Assembly (NCBI RefSeq): GCF_030406405.1
Contig: NZ_JAUEPL010000006.1
Location: 159,012 to 223,011 of the forward strand
DNA: 64,000 nt
Source: Streptomyces ficellus
GTDB lineage: Bacteria > Actinomycetota > Actinomycetes > Streptomycetales > Streptomycetaceae
Direction of reading: 5' to 3'
Shown here: piece after piece, positions 1 through 7,737 of the stretch
Position numbering within the stretch: the stretch's first letter is position 1
How the letters are laid out: each line of letters opens with the position of its first letter
The notes under the pieces: generated by a model
The model's input: the letters and a program-made list of their open reading frames with translations, nothing else
The model's database searches: none
What the model was told of the DNA's origin: nothing
Made by a program: the position numbers and the translations under genes

Positions 1-1777
1 CGTGCAGCAGCGTGGTGATCCTCGTGTCCGTCCGGTGCGGCGTGGAGTAGATCCGCAGCGCCCGGTTGTCCGACGTGCGCCAGACGACCTCCTCGCGCCA
101 GTCGCCGAGGATGTCACCGGAGAGCGCCGGGGTGGACTTGCTGCCGTTGTTGGACGACACCGAGGCGCCGGTCAGCAGCCGGGTGTCGCCGCCCGTGCCG
201 TACTTGTCGATACGGGTGCCGTCCAGCAGCTCGCGGGTCGTGTCCCCGTCCCACCAGCTGACGAAGTTGACGCTGGACGGCTCGCGCCCGAGCGAGGCCC
301 CGGTCGCCGACCTGAGCGTGGTGTCGGTCGCCGACCAGGACTCGGCCCCGGCGGACCCCGCGTAGACGTCGGCGGAGACGCCACGGCCGTTGTCGCCCCC
401 CGTGGCGGTCTGCCAGAGAACCTGTCCGGTACGGGCGTCGGCCATCCAGGAGCCGGGCTTGGAGGTGTCCTCGGAGACCTTGAAGTACTCCAGCCCGGCG
501 CGGGCCGGGTTCAGGTCACCGACATGCCCGGCGTCCCCGTGCCCGAGCCGGTTGGTCCAGAGCCCGGTCCCGTTGTCGTCGACGGTCATCGCCCCGTAGA
601 CAACCTCGTCCCTGCCGTCACCGTCCACGTCCGCGACCGACAGGCTGTGGTTGCCCTGCCCGTCGTAGCCCTTGCCGGCGTTGGCCGAGGCGCTGCTGTC
701 GAACGTCCAGCGACGCGTGAACCGCCCGTCGCGCCAGTCCCAGGCCGCGATCACCGAGCGCGTGTAGTAGCCGCGCGCCATGATGAGCGAGGGCCGGGTG
801 CCGTCCAGGTAAGCGGTCCCGGCGAGGAACCGGTCGACCCGGTTGCCGTAACCGTCGCCCCACGACGCCACGTTGCCGCGCGCGGGCACATAGTCCACGG
901 TGCCCATGGCGGCGCCGGTACGCCCGTTGAACATGGTCAGGTACTCGGGCCCGGCCAGCACATAGCCGCCCGAGTTGCGGTGGTCGGCCGAGCCGCTGCC
1001 GATGACCTTCCCGGTTCCGTCGACGGTCCCGTCCGCCGTCTTCATGGCGACCTCGGCCTTGCCGTCGCCGTCGTAGTCGTACACCTGGAACTGCGTGTAG
1101 TGCGCGCCGGAGCGGATGTTGCGCCCGAGGTCGACGCGCCACAGCCGGGTGCCGTCGAGCTTGACGCCGTCGATGACGGTGTTTCCGGTGTAGCCGGACT
1201 GGGAGTTGTCCTTGGCGTTGGTCGGCTGCCACTTCAGTACGAAGTCCAGGGCGCCGTCCCCGTCGAGGTCGCCCACGGACGCGTCGTTCGCCTCGTACGT
1301 GTACGAGACGCCGTCCGGCGTACGGCCTCCGGCGGGCGGCGAGATGGGCACGTCCCGGTAGCCGGTGCGGAACTGGACGGCGTGGACGGAGTCGCCCTGC
1401 TCGACACCGCCGACGACCGCGCGGACGGTGTAGTCGGCGGAGTTGGGCGCCCCGGAGTGGAAGTAGTTGGTCGAGCCGGTGACGGGCGTGGCGTTGACCT
1501 TCGTACCGCCCCGGTAGACGTTGAACGCCACGTTGTCCGGGTCGGTGCCGAGCCAGCGCCAGCTGACGAGGTTGCCGCTGCCGGTGTGGACGCTGACGAC
1601 GCCCCGGTCGAGCCGCTCGGCCTGCCGGGCGGGCGCGGCGGCCTCGGCCGTCCCGGCCGGCAGCACCCCGACGAGCGGGGCGACCACGGCGGCCACGGCG
1701 ACAGCGGCGGCGGCGACCGGGGTGGAGCGGCTTCTCCTGCGGCGCGGAGTGCGCGGGTGCGGGTGCGGGTGCTGCAC
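1..1777 (-). CDS. Secreted rhamnogalacturonan lyase (PL11 type), 3' end outside the window
   Basis: Cleaves the rhamnose-galacturonate backbone of pectin by beta-elimination outside the cell. Starts at a GTG preceded at 4 nt by a perfect AGGAGG. Residues 1-47 form an Arg-rich n-region, an Ala/Val hydrophobic core and an AEAAAP cleavage region, so it is exported. A fibronectin-like N-terminal domain (about 60-150) precedes a beta-propeller carrying Asp-rich calcium loops such as DLDGDGALDF, DYDGDGKAEV and DVDGDGRDEV, typical of YesW/YesX-like lyases. About 592 codons are present and family members run just over 600 residues, so only the last part is missing. Reading from the sequence: secreted propeller protein. 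Family assignment is from recognised motifs, without alignment. Confidence 0.85.
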   Translation of the reverse strand, partial: MQHPHPHPRTPRRRRSRSTPVAAAAVAVAAVVAPLVGVLPAGTAEAAAPARQAERLDRGVVSVHTGSGNLVSWRWLGTDPDNVAFNVYRGGTKVNATPVTGSTNYFHSGAPNSADYTVRAVVGGVEQGDSVHAVQFRTGYRDVPISPPAGGRTPDGVSYTYEANDASVGDLDGDGALDFVLKWQPTNAKDNSQSGYTGNTVIDGVKLDGTRLWRVDLGRNIRSGAHYTQFQVYDYDGDGKAEVAMKTADGTVDGTGKVIGSGSADHRNSGGYVLAGPEYLTMFNGRTGAAMGTVDYVPARGNVASWGDGYGNRVDRFLAGTAYLDGTRPSLIMARGYYTRSVIAAWDWRDGRFTRRWTFDSSASANAGKGYDGQGNHSLSVADVDGDGRDEVVYGAMTVDDNGTGLWTNRLGHGDAGHVGDLNPARAGLEYFKVSEDTSKPGSWMADARTGQVLWQTATGGDNGRGVSADVYAGSAGAESWSATDTTLRSATGASLGREPSSVNFVSWWDGDTTRELLDGTRIDKYGTGGDTRLLTGASVSSNNGSKSTPALSGDILGDWREEVVWRTSDNRALRIYSTPHRTDTRITTLLH

Positions 1778-1883
1778 TTTTCCTCCTGTGGGGGGGGGAA
1801 GAGGGGTGTTGCGTACCGCACAGTCGCCACCGCGGGGCCAAGGGTTGCCGCGGCCGGGGGCCCCGCCCGGCCGGGTTGTCGCT

Positions 1884-1973
1884 CGACGCCGACACATCGG
1901 CGACCACATCCGGGCCGCGCGGCTACACGCCAACCTCAGCCAAGAGGCCGTGGCCCGACCTCGTACGGTGAAC
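1884..1973 (+). pseudogene. Remnant of an XRE-type HTH regulator
   Basis: In the 231-base gap between the lyase and the methyltransferase, one plus-strand frame reads RRRHIGDHIRAARLHANLSQ then EAVA..RTVN. This is the first helices of a Streptomyces XRE domain, with what looks like an internal deletion before TVN. There is no start codon in a sensible place and the similarity stops after about 30 residues. Inferred to be a broken regulator gene. A chance match is possible but unlikely given the length. Confidence 0.4.
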
Positions 1974-2008
1974 CTCGGCCGACCAGGGACGCCGGCCGGC
2001 CGAGGCGG

Positions 2009-3130
2009 TCACCTCGCGGTGGCCACGCGCTTCGGCGCCGGCTCGATGATCCGCTCCGGGTGGTGCAGCCACACCTGCTGGCCCCTGGCCGTCACCGTCA
2101 GCCCGAAGTCGCGAGGCTCGGGCGAGCCCAGGGCGACGTACTCCTGATGCACCTGCTCCACCTCCCCCCACAAGTCACGCGACCCGTACAGCCACGCGTC
2201 CTCACATGTCGCGGCGGTCGCTGCGGAGCCGTCCCGGTCCTGGAGCCACACCTGTGCGCCGTCCGGCCTGTCGGCATGGACCATGCGAACGCCTGGCACG
2301 CGGGTGCCCGCGTACAAGGCGAACCCCAGCGAGAGCAGCTCACGCGGGTCCACGTTGGCCTTCGCCGACCGCGCCGTCGTCTGATCGACAGCCGCCGGCG
2401 CGGGCGCCCGGTGGGACCGCATCGGCATGTAGGACGCACCGCCCTGAAATCGGCCGGCCGCCGATCCCCGGCCGTCGCTCGTGAGCTGTACGAGGGCGCC
2501 GCTCCAGAAGTCGCGGTCCATCGGGGCTACGAGGATGCCGCCCGGGGCGAGCTGTTGCACAAGCTGGTGTGGGATCGTTCGGAGCGCGCACGTGGAGATG
2601 ATGCGGTCGAAGGGGGCTTGGTCGGGCCGGCCACATTCGCCGTCCACGCACGCGAGGTTCGGCTCGTACCCGGCCGAGCGCAGAACAGCGGCCGCGTGGT
2701 GAGCGAGGCCGGGGTCGATCTCCACGCTGTGGACGAGCGGGTCACCAAGCCGTCGCGACAGGAGCGCGGCGACATATCCGGACGCGGTGCCGATCTCCAG
2801 CACGCGATGACCCGACTCGACAAGCAGCAGCCGCAGCATGCGCGCCACCATGGAGGGCTGGCTGTTGGACGAGGTGGCGATGCCGGGGCCGTCCGGCCGG
2901 CCGTCGTCCAGCTGGATGACGACCGGCTCGTCGGAGTGGATGAGGGCGAGCCGCTCGGCCTCGGTGGTCAGCGGCTCGCAGCCGGTCGGGCCCTGGCGCC
3001 ACGCCTGCTGGGGGATGAACGGTTCGCGGGGGACGGCGTGCCAGACGGCGCGCCATGTCTCATCGAGCAGGCCGCGCTCGTAGAGGTCCTCTACGAGCGC
3101 GGCGTGCCCGCCCACTTGGGCGGTGGTCAC
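2009..3130 (-). CDS. Protein-L-isoaspartate methyltransferase-like SAM enzyme, probable peptide-modifying
   Basis: A 373-residue SAM-dependent methyltransferase related to PCMT/PIMT. The PCMT-type segment SSNSQPSMVARML lies at about 87-99. SAM motif I (VLEIGTASGY) is at about 110-119, followed by VEIDPGLA. A C-terminal extension of about 150 residues is absent from housekeeping PIMT (about 210-230 residues) but typical of the long actinobacterial PIMT homologues found in RiPP loci (TgmC/ThfM/OlvSA type). It starts at a GTG only 1 nt after the stop of the 43-residue peptide gene, so the two are almost certainly co-translated. No ATP-grasp, LanB/LanM or lasso cyclase gene is present in the window. 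Likely role: methylating an Asp side chain in that peptide, leading to aspartimide or isoaspartate. Repair of damaged proteins is the alternative. Confidence 0.75.
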   Translation of the reverse strand: MTTAQVGGHAALVEDLYERGLLDETWRAVWHAVPREPFIPQQAWRQGPTGCEPLTTEAERLALIHSDEPVVIQLDDGRPDGPGIATSSNSQPSMVARMLRLLLVESGHRVLEIGTASGYVAALLSRRLGDPLVHSVEIDPGLAHHAAAVLRSAGYEPNLACVDGECGRPDQAPFDRIISTCALRTIPHQLVQQLAPGGILVAPMDRDFWSGALVQLTSDGRGSAAGRFQGGASYMPMRSHRAPAPAAVDQTTARSAKANVDPRELLSLGFALYAGTRVPGVRMVHADRPDGAQVWLQDRDGSAATAATCEDAWLYGSRDLWGEVEQVHQEYVALGSPEPRDFGLTVTARGQQVWLHHPERIIEPAPKRVATAR

Positions 3131-3131
3131 A

Positions 3132-3263
3132 TCAGCTCCCGTTGGGGTCGATGTACTTGCCGGGGCCGGAGCCGTCCGGGGACGGCGGGGCCGGCGGCGG
3201 CGTCCACGGCTTGTCGGACGGCTCCCCGCCGTGCTTGCCCGCGTCGGTCATCGTGTCGCTCAT
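3132..3263 (-). CDS. 43-residue Pro/Gly/Asp-rich peptide, candidate substrate of the adjacent methyltransferase
   Basis: A short ATG frame with a good RBS (AGGAGG, 5 nt spacing), ending 1 nt before the methyltransferase start. The peptide has a polar leader-like half (MSDTMTDAGKHGGEPSDK) and a PWTPPPAPP stretch. Its C-terminal tail contains Asp30-Gly31 and ends IDPNGS, with Asp39-Pro40 and Asn41-Gly42. Asp-Gly and Asn-Gly are the dipeptides most prone to succinimide formation, which fits a PIMT-family partner. There is no Cys, so it is not a lanthipeptide. The AGKHG string vaguely recalls ATP-grasp RiPP precursors. Existence as a gene is well supported by RBS and coupling; a precursor role is inference. 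Confidence 0.65.
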   Translation of the reverse strand: MSDTMTDAGKHGGEPSDKPWTPPPAPPSPDGSGPGKYIDPNGS

Positions 3264-3359
3264 CTGCTACCTCCTGGGTAGGTCGTGCCGGATGCGGCGG
3301 GGTGGTGGTGCCCGCCCGCTGAGCCGTCCCTGCCATCGGTCGTGGGCAGCGGGCGGAGC

Positions 3360-3533
3360 TCAATGGGGCGCGCGGCGCCGGCTCTGGTACCAGGCCAGGG
3401 CCGCCAGCGTGTCGTCAAAGGGGGCCGCGAGGTCCGCGGCGTGCTCGTGGCAGGCCCACACGTCCTTACCGTCCCGGACCGCGACGACCCGCAGATGCTG
3501 CGTGGACCCGCACGCGGCGCACGCGGCGCTCAC
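3360..3533 (-). CDS. Small Cys-containing protein (57 aa), translationally coupled
   Basis: Starts at a GTG that overlaps the TGA of the preceding gene (GTGA). It has CAACGSTQHLRVV near the N-terminus and WACHEH in the middle, that is CxxC plus CxxH, consistent with a single zinc-ribbon-like fold. The C-terminus is a short helix (DDTLAALAWYQSRRR). I do not recognise a named family. The second gene of another cassette (27821-28027) has the same arrangement of CxxC plus CxxC after a GTGA overlap, suggesting an analogous role. Function unknown. Confidence 0.6.
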   Translation of the reverse strand: MSAACAACGSTQHLRVVAVRDGKDVWACHEHAADLAAPFDDTLAALAWYQSRRRAPH

Positions 3534-3682
3534 CGGCCGGCCGCCGACCGGCAGCGATGGCAGACGCACGGCGGGTACGAGGCGAACACCGGCGGCGGGG
3601 CGTCGGCGGGAGGGACTTCCCGCTGCCGCCGGATGGTGCGTGTCGATCCGTCCGGACGTACCTGGTACACCTTGATTGTCAT
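3530..3682 (-). CDS. Small protein (50 aa) upstream of the coupled zinc-ribbon-like gene
   Basis: An ATG frame starting MTIKVYQVRPDGSTRTIRRQ, with a Pro-rich middle and a Cys-rich tail (CVCHRCR). It is first in a candidate operon of four genes (this gene, the 57-aa protein, the 43-aa peptide and the methyltransferase) and follows an intergenic hairpin and an inverted repeat that could carry its promoter. Function not recognised. The CVCHRC tail suggests metal binding. Confidence 0.55.
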   Translation of the reverse strand: MTIKVYQVRPDGSTRTIRRQREVPPADAPPPVFASYPPCVCHRCRSAAGR

Positions 3683-3703
3683 CACGGGTCGCTCCCCGTC
3701 GCG

Positions 3704-3726
3704 TCAGTAGTTGCTTCACAACTGAC
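3704..3726. promoter_or_regulatory. Inverted repeat upstream of the small-gene/methyltransferase operon
   Basis: An interrupted repeat with arms AGTTG and CAACT around CTTCA, extended outwards by GTCAG and TGAC. It lies about 22 nt upstream of the 50-aa gene start. The position suits an operator for the adjacent HTH/TPR regulator; this is inference only. Confidence 0.35.
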
Positions 3727-3743
3727 GGTAAGGGTGAACCTCG

Positions 3744-3770
3744 GGGGTGAGGGGGAGAGTTCCTCACCCC
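3744..3770 (-). terminator. Hairpin after the HTH/TPR regulator gene
   Basis: A perfect 9-bp stem, GGGGTGAGG with CCTCACCCC, and a 9-nt loop, about 35 nt past the regulator's stop codon. There is no U-tract, as is usual in Streptomyces. It would separate regulator transcription from the downstream small-gene operon. Confidence 0.45.
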
Positions 3771-3804
3771 TTGTCGAGGGGGAGGAAACCTCCCTGCCGG
3801 CCCG

Positions 3805-5025
3805 TCATACCGGTACGCCGATCTCCACCGCGAGCCGGCGCGCGTCCTCCCGAACCATCGGCGGCCCCGACTTCACCAGCCCCGGGAGAGCGGCCCGAGT
3901 GTGCAGGTTGTACTGGATCGTTTCCGGGGATTCCTCCCACGCCTTCCGCAGCAGGTGTACAGCGGCGACGCCCTCATCACGCATCCCATGCGCGCGGGCC
4001 GCTTCGATGAGATGGTACGAGCGGCGCGTGGCGGACGGCACCGCGCTCACGTCGAGCGCGGCCGCAACCTCCAGCGCCTGACCCGGCCGCGCGAGGTCGT
4101 TGTGCATGGTCAGCGCGTACGCATCGACCACGCCCCGGCCGAACATCAGCCACTCGTGGGCGTAGTCGTTGCCGAGGCGCCGCGCGGCGTCGTCGGCCTT
4201 GTCCCAGTACCGCCACGCGGGACCGCTCCGGCCGACCTTCGCGAAGGACAGGGCGACCGCCAGCATGAGGAGCCCCCAGCGAGCGATCTGCTCCGGGTCA
4301 TCGTCCGTGCGCAGCAGGCTGGCGGCTTCCTCGGCCAGCTCCACACGGGCCTCGGCTGCCTCACCGGCATCCCGGTAGACGTGGTTCATGTACCAGGCTG
4401 CCGAGGCGATGGCCTGCGGGCTGTCGGCGTCCTGCGCCACTGTCATGGCGCGGTCGCCTGCGAGGACGACGAGGTCGGGTACGGGCTGGAACGACAGGTA
4501 CAGCTGGGCGAGATGGTAGGTCTGCGCCTGCGCAACGAGGGCGCGGCGCCGTTCCACACCTTCGAGGGTCCGTGCGGAGTGCTGAGTGTCGAGCAGCAGG
4601 TCCGGCAGGAGCCGCGCAATTGCGGAGCGGTGCGCGCCGGGGCTGTGCCACATCTTCCATGCCTGGCGTACCCGGGCGGCGAGTGCCTCGGCTGGCTCGG
4701 GTTCGTCGTCGCGACGCGTGAGGTGGTAGGTGTTCAGCGCCCGCCTGATCAAGGGCAGGTCGACGTGAGCGGTCTTGGCGTACGTCGATGAGGCGATGCG
4801 TTCTTCGCCGGTCAGGTCGGCGACGTCTTCCACGCCGAGGACGTGTGCGAGGTGCAGGAGCATGGGGAGTCGGGGCATACCGATGGTTCCGGTCTCGATG
4901 CCTTTTACCCAGTCGCTGGAGCGGCCGACGAGACCGGCGACGACGGGGCGTGTGAGCCCGGCGCGCTCCCGTGCGCGCCGCACGCGCTGGCCGAAGGTAA
5001 GGGCGTTGTCTGTGCGATCGGGCAT
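3805..5025 (-). CDS. XRE-family regulator with TPR-like C-terminal region
   Basis: A 406-residue protein starting MPDRTDNALTFGQRVRRARE. An HTH_3 domain spans about 10-70 (helices around LTRPVVAGLVGRSSDWVKGIETG). The rest is an all-helical region of TPR-like repeats (residues about 130-400). This architecture is common for Streptomyces regulators that sense a small molecule or peptide through the TPR part. The ATG at 5025 is preferred because GGAGCC lies 4 nt upstream and the HTH begins right after it. The frame stays open further upstream to 5310, which I treat as separate. It is on the same strand as, and just before, the peptide/methyltransferase operon, so it is the obvious candidate regulator. 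Confidence 0.85.
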   Translation of the reverse strand: MPDRTDNALTFGQRVRRARERAGLTRPVVAGLVGRSSDWVKGIETGTIGMPRLPMLLHLAHVLGVEDVADLTGEERIASSTYAKTAHVDLPLIRRALNTYHLTRRDDEPEPAEALAARVRQAWKMWHSPGAHRSAIARLLPDLLLDTQHSARTLEGVERRRALVAQAQTYHLAQLYLSFQPVPDLVVLAGDRAMTVAQDADSPQAIASAAWYMNHVYRDAGEAAEARVELAEEAASLLRTDDDPEQIARWGLLMLAVALSFAKVGRSGPAWRYWDKADDAARRLGNDYAHEWLMFGRGVVDAYALTMHNDLARPGQALEVAAALDVSAVPSATRRSYHLIEAARAHGMRDEGVAAVHLLRKAWEESPETIQYNLHTRAALPGLVKSGPPMVREDARRLAVEIGVPV

Positions 5026-5324
5026 GTGGGCTCCGTTCGTTCTGACCTCGACGCTCAGAACGCTACTCCCTGTCGGTGACGGGGGAACGACGAAAGCGCC
5101 CCTCTGCCCGGCCCGAAGGCCAGAAGAGCGGCGTCGCCATTCACGGGTACCGGCGGCAGTACGGATCGAGCGCGAGCGGGAGAGGCCCGCCGGCTCCGGG
5201 TCCGGGTCTGGCGGTGGCGAGCTGTCCTTCCGGCACACCACGACCAGGGCGCCGTTCCCGTCCTTCTCGACCCGCAGCTCGTGCGACAGCTGGTGCCCGC
5301 TCACCTTCACGCTCGGACACGACG
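5026..5324 (-). other. Upstream region with a possible small-gene remnant
   Basis: The reading frame of the HTH regulator remains open up to a GTG at 5310 and would encode VKVSGHQLSHELRVEKDGNG then ALVVVCRKDSS. That looks like a real beta-rich peptide, but it degenerates into Arg/Ser/Pro-rich sequence after about 45 residues. A one-base shift would instead end at a stop after LDPYCRRYP. Most likely a small gene or its remnant, not an N-terminal part of the regulator. No good RBS is visible at the GTG. Confidence 0.3.
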
Positions 5325-5356
5325 AAGGGCTGACCTGTTTTCACAGGTCAGCCCTT
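5325..5356 (-). terminator. Strong hairpin terminator downstream of tRNA-His
   Basis: A perfect 14-bp stem (AAGGGCTGACCTGT with ACAGGTCAGCCCTT) and a 4-nt loop, starting 11 nt past the tRNA 3' end. It is symmetrical and could work in both directions. Confidence 0.7.
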
Positions 5357-5366
5357 GATCGTTCAG

Positions 5367-5440
5367 GGTGAGTAACGGGACTCGAACCCGCGACATCCTG
5401 GACCACAACCAGGTGCTCTACCAGCTGAGCTATACCCACC
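5367..5440 (-). tRNA. tRNA-His (GTG anticodon)
   Basis: The minus strand folds into a full cloverleaf. The acceptor stem GTGGGTA pairs with TACTCAC. The anticodon stem CCTGG/CCAGG surrounds loop TTGTGGT, giving anticodon GTG. The T-loop is GTTCGAGTC. The extra 5' G at 5440 opposite discriminator C is the histidine-specific G-1:C73 pair. CCA is not encoded. Confidence 0.95.
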
Positions 5441-5531
5441 ACGACCGGTCTTCTTCCCGACCGGCCGAGAAAAAGTGTACAGGGTCCGAGAGGGTGCTCG
5501 CTCCAGCCTTTCGCGGGGTGGCGGGCGGGTG

Positions 5532-6131
5532 TCAGTCGGGCAGGACGTGGCGGGCCGCGATCTGCTTGGCGGTCTCGGAGTCCGGGCCGGGCTGCGGGAC
5601 GAAGATCGCCTCGCGGTAGTAGCGCAGCTCGGCGATGGATTCGCGGATGTCGGTGAGCGCGCGGTGGTTGCCGGCCTTCTCCGGACTGTTGAAGTACGCC
5701 CTCGGGTACCAGCGGCGAGCCAGCTCCTTGACCGAGGAGACATCGACGATCCGGTAGTGGAGGTAGTCCTCCAGCGTCGGCATGTCACGCAGCAGGAACC
5801 CGCGGTCGGTGGAGACGGAGTTTCCGCACAGCGGGGCCTTGCCGGGCTCCTTGACGTGTTCGCGTACGTAGGTGAGGAGCTGCTCCTCGGCGTCGGCGAG
5901 CGTGGTGCCGAGCGCCAGCTCGTCGAGGAGTCCGGAGGCGGTGTGCATCTGCCGCACCACGTCGGGCATGGTCTCCAGCGCCGCGTCCGGCGGGCGGATC
6001 ACGATGTCCACGCCGTGACCGAGTACGTTCAGTTCTGAGTCGGTGACCAGCGCGGCCACCTCGATAAGTGCGTCGTCCGTCAGCGAGAGTCCGGTCATCT
6101 CGCAGTCGATCCACACCATGCGATCGTTCAT
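5532..6131 (-). CDS. orn: Oligoribonuclease
   Basis: A 3'-to-5' exoribonuclease that degrades 2-5 nt RNAs (and pGpG) to mononucleotides in the cytoplasm. The 199-residue length is normal. DEDDh residues are visible: Asp9 and Glu11 in WIDCEMTGL, Asp109 in NSVSTDRG, Asp130, and His156/Asp161 in [11 protein letters not shown]. It lies immediately downstream of adpA on the same strand, the order known for ornA in Streptomyces, where it affects growth and development. A short spacer separates it from the tRNA-His gene. Confidence 0.97.
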   Translation of the reverse strand: MNDRMVWIDCEMTGLSLTDDALIEVAALVTDSELNVLGHGVDIVIRPPDAALETMPDVVRQMHTASGLLDELALGTTLADAEEQLLTYVREHVKEPGKAPLCGNSVSTDRGFLLRDMPTLEDYLHYRIVDVSSVKELARRWYPRAYFNSPEKAGNHRALTDIRESIAELRYYREAIFVPQPGPDSETAKQIAARHVLPD

Positions 6132-6185
6132 GCGTCCTACCTTAGAGGGGCGGTACGTGGCGGTACGGCGGGTCCCGCGGTACCG

Positions 6186-7385
6186 CTACGGCGCGCTGCG
6201 CTGGCCCGGGAGGGCCGCCCGGCCCCCGGTGAAGGCGTCCGCGTGGTGCCTGCCCTGCTCCGGCGGAGCGGTGGACGTGGTCGTGGCGCCCGCCGCCGCG
6301 CGCCGCGCCGAGTGCGGGAACTGCGAGGCGACGACCGGGTCCACGGCTCCGGACGGCCCCGAGGAGTCGCCCTGCGGGCGGCGGGCCCGGTAGGCGGCCC
6401 GGTACGCGGCGGGCGAGGAGCCCAGCTGGCGGCGGAAGTGCCCGCGCAGCGCGACGGGGGAGCGGAAGCCGCAGCGGCCCGCCACCTCGTCGACCGAGTA
6501 GTCGGACGTCTCCAGCAGCCGCTGTGCCTGGAGCACCCGCTGGGTGATCAGCCACTGGAGCGGCGCGCTGCCCGTCAGCGAGCGGAAGCGGCGGTCGAAC
6601 GTCCGCCGGCTCATGTACGCGCGGGCGGCGAGCGTCTCCACGTCGAACTGCTCATGGAGGTGCTCCAGCGCCCAGGCGACCACCTCGGCGAGCGGGTCCG
6701 CGCCGATCTCCTCGGGCAGCGACCGGTCGAGGTACCGCTCCTGTCCGCCACTGCGCCGGGGCGGCACCACCAGCCGCCGGGCGAGTGCCCCGGCCGCCTC
6801 GGTGCCGTGGTCCGTGCGCACGATGTGCAGGCACAGGTCGATTCCGGCCGCCGTCCCCGCGGAGGTCAGCACGTCCCCGTCGTCGACGAAGAGCTCCCGC
6901 GGGTCCACATGGACCGACGGGTAGCGCTTGGCGAGCGTCGGCGCGTACATCCAGTGCGTGGTGGCGGGCCGCCCGTCCAGTAAACCGGCGGCGGCCAGTA
7001 CGAACGCCCCGGTGCACAGCCCCACGATCCGGGCGCCCTCCTCATGCGCCCGGCGCAGCGCGTCGAGCGCCTCGGCCGGTGGCGGCGAGGTGATCGACCG
7101 CCAGGCCGGTACGACGACGGTGCCGGCCCTGCTGATCGCCTCCAGGCCGTACGGCGCGGTCAGTTCGAGTCCGCCCGTGGTGCGCAGTGGTCCGTCCTCG
7201 CCCGCGCAGACCAGCAGCCTGTAGCGCGGAACCCCGGCGTCCTGGCGGTCAATCCCGAACACCGAGAGCGGAATGGAACTCTCGAAGATGGGGCCGCCGC
7301 TGAACAGCAGCACTGCGACGACCTCGCGACGGCGCCGTCCGGACAGTTTGCGTCCGTTCTCCGGTGCGGCGGAGTCCTGGCTCAT
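6186..7385 (-). CDS. adpA: AdpA/BldH-type central developmental regulator (GATase1-like plus AraC HTH)
   Basis: The AraC/XylS-family master activator of morphological differentiation and secondary metabolism in Streptomyces. The N-terminal DJ-1/GATase1-like dimerisation domain spans about 20-200 (AVLLFSGGPIFESSIPLSVF; GLCTGAFVLAAAG). Two HTH motifs lie at about 235-340 (LAARAYMSRRTFDRRF and VDEVAGRCGFRSPVALRGHF). The C-terminal tail of about 55 residues is disordered. Codon 135 (6981-6983) is a TTA leucine codon, in this lineage the hallmark of dependence on the bldA tRNA. The gene follows an unusually long upstream region and precedes orn. Length 399 is typical. Confidence 0.97.
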   Translation of the reverse strand: MSQDSAAPENGRKLSGRRRREVVAVLLFSGGPIFESSIPLSVFGIDRQDAGVPRYRLLVCAGEDGPLRTTGGLELTAPYGLEAISRAGTVVVPAWRSITSPPPAEALDALRRAHEEGARIVGLCTGAFVLAAAGLLDGRPATTHWMYAPTLAKRYPSVHVDPRELFVDDGDVLTSAGTAAGIDLCLHIVRTDHGTEAAGALARRLVVPPRRSGGQERYLDRSLPEEIGADPLAEVVAWALEHLHEQFDVETLAARAYMSRRTFDRRFRSLTGSAPLQWLITQRVLQAQRLLETSDYSVDEVAGRCGFRSPVALRGHFRRQLGSSPAAYRAAYRARRPQGDSSGPSGAVDPVVASQFPHSARRAAAGATTTSTAPPEQGRHHADAFTGGRAALPGQRSAP

Positions 7386-7737
7386 GACGCTAAGCCCCCC
7401 TCGGTGTTCGCGTCTCCTAGGTCCTGTCGCTCCTGCACGTTTCCCCTCGGTTTTGCACGAGTCCCCAGTCTTCGATAGTCATGATCGAATCTACTGCGTC
7501 CCGTGGCGCCGGAGTGACAAGTTCCGCATCCGGCACTATGTCGACAAGGCAACTTGGCGCGAAGCATTCGATCACGAAGCGTTCCACTCACGGGCCCCGC
7601 AGGGAAGTGCGCCTCACGCGCATGGCCCATCCGCGTAGGGTGCGAGCGACCCCGGCGGTCCTTTCTTGCCTGGTGACAAGGGGGTTGGCAGGCCATTTTG
7701 ACAAGGATCGGCCGGTAGGCCGAAGTTGGCTGAAAAC
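7386..7737 (-). promoter_or_regulatory. Long upstream region of adpA
   Basis: About 350 bases without a convincing gene, AT-richer near 7420-7760 than the flanks. In studied species this interval carries the adpA promoter and sites for AdpA itself, BldD and gamma-butyrolactone receptors. One 9/10 match to the AdpA consensus TGGCSNGWWY is at 7555-7564 (TGGCGCGAAG). I cannot place the promoter exactly. Confidence 0.5.

Noticed and set aside
2..3322. A 1106-codon open frame on the plus strand
   Set aside because: It is the antisense shadow of the rhamnogalacturonan lyase and the methyltransferase; composition is Arg/Gly/Pro/Val-rich with no domain, as expected from GC-rich complementary frames.
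5325..5440. tRNA-His 3' end as an attachment site for an integrative element covering the left 5 kb
   Set aside because: No integrase gene and no second copy of the tRNA 3' sequence in the window; the left part begins inside an ordinary lyase gene.
7382..7696. 104-codon frame upstream of adpA
   Set aside because: No RBS, no domain and poor codon bias; the interval is better explained as the adpA promoter region.
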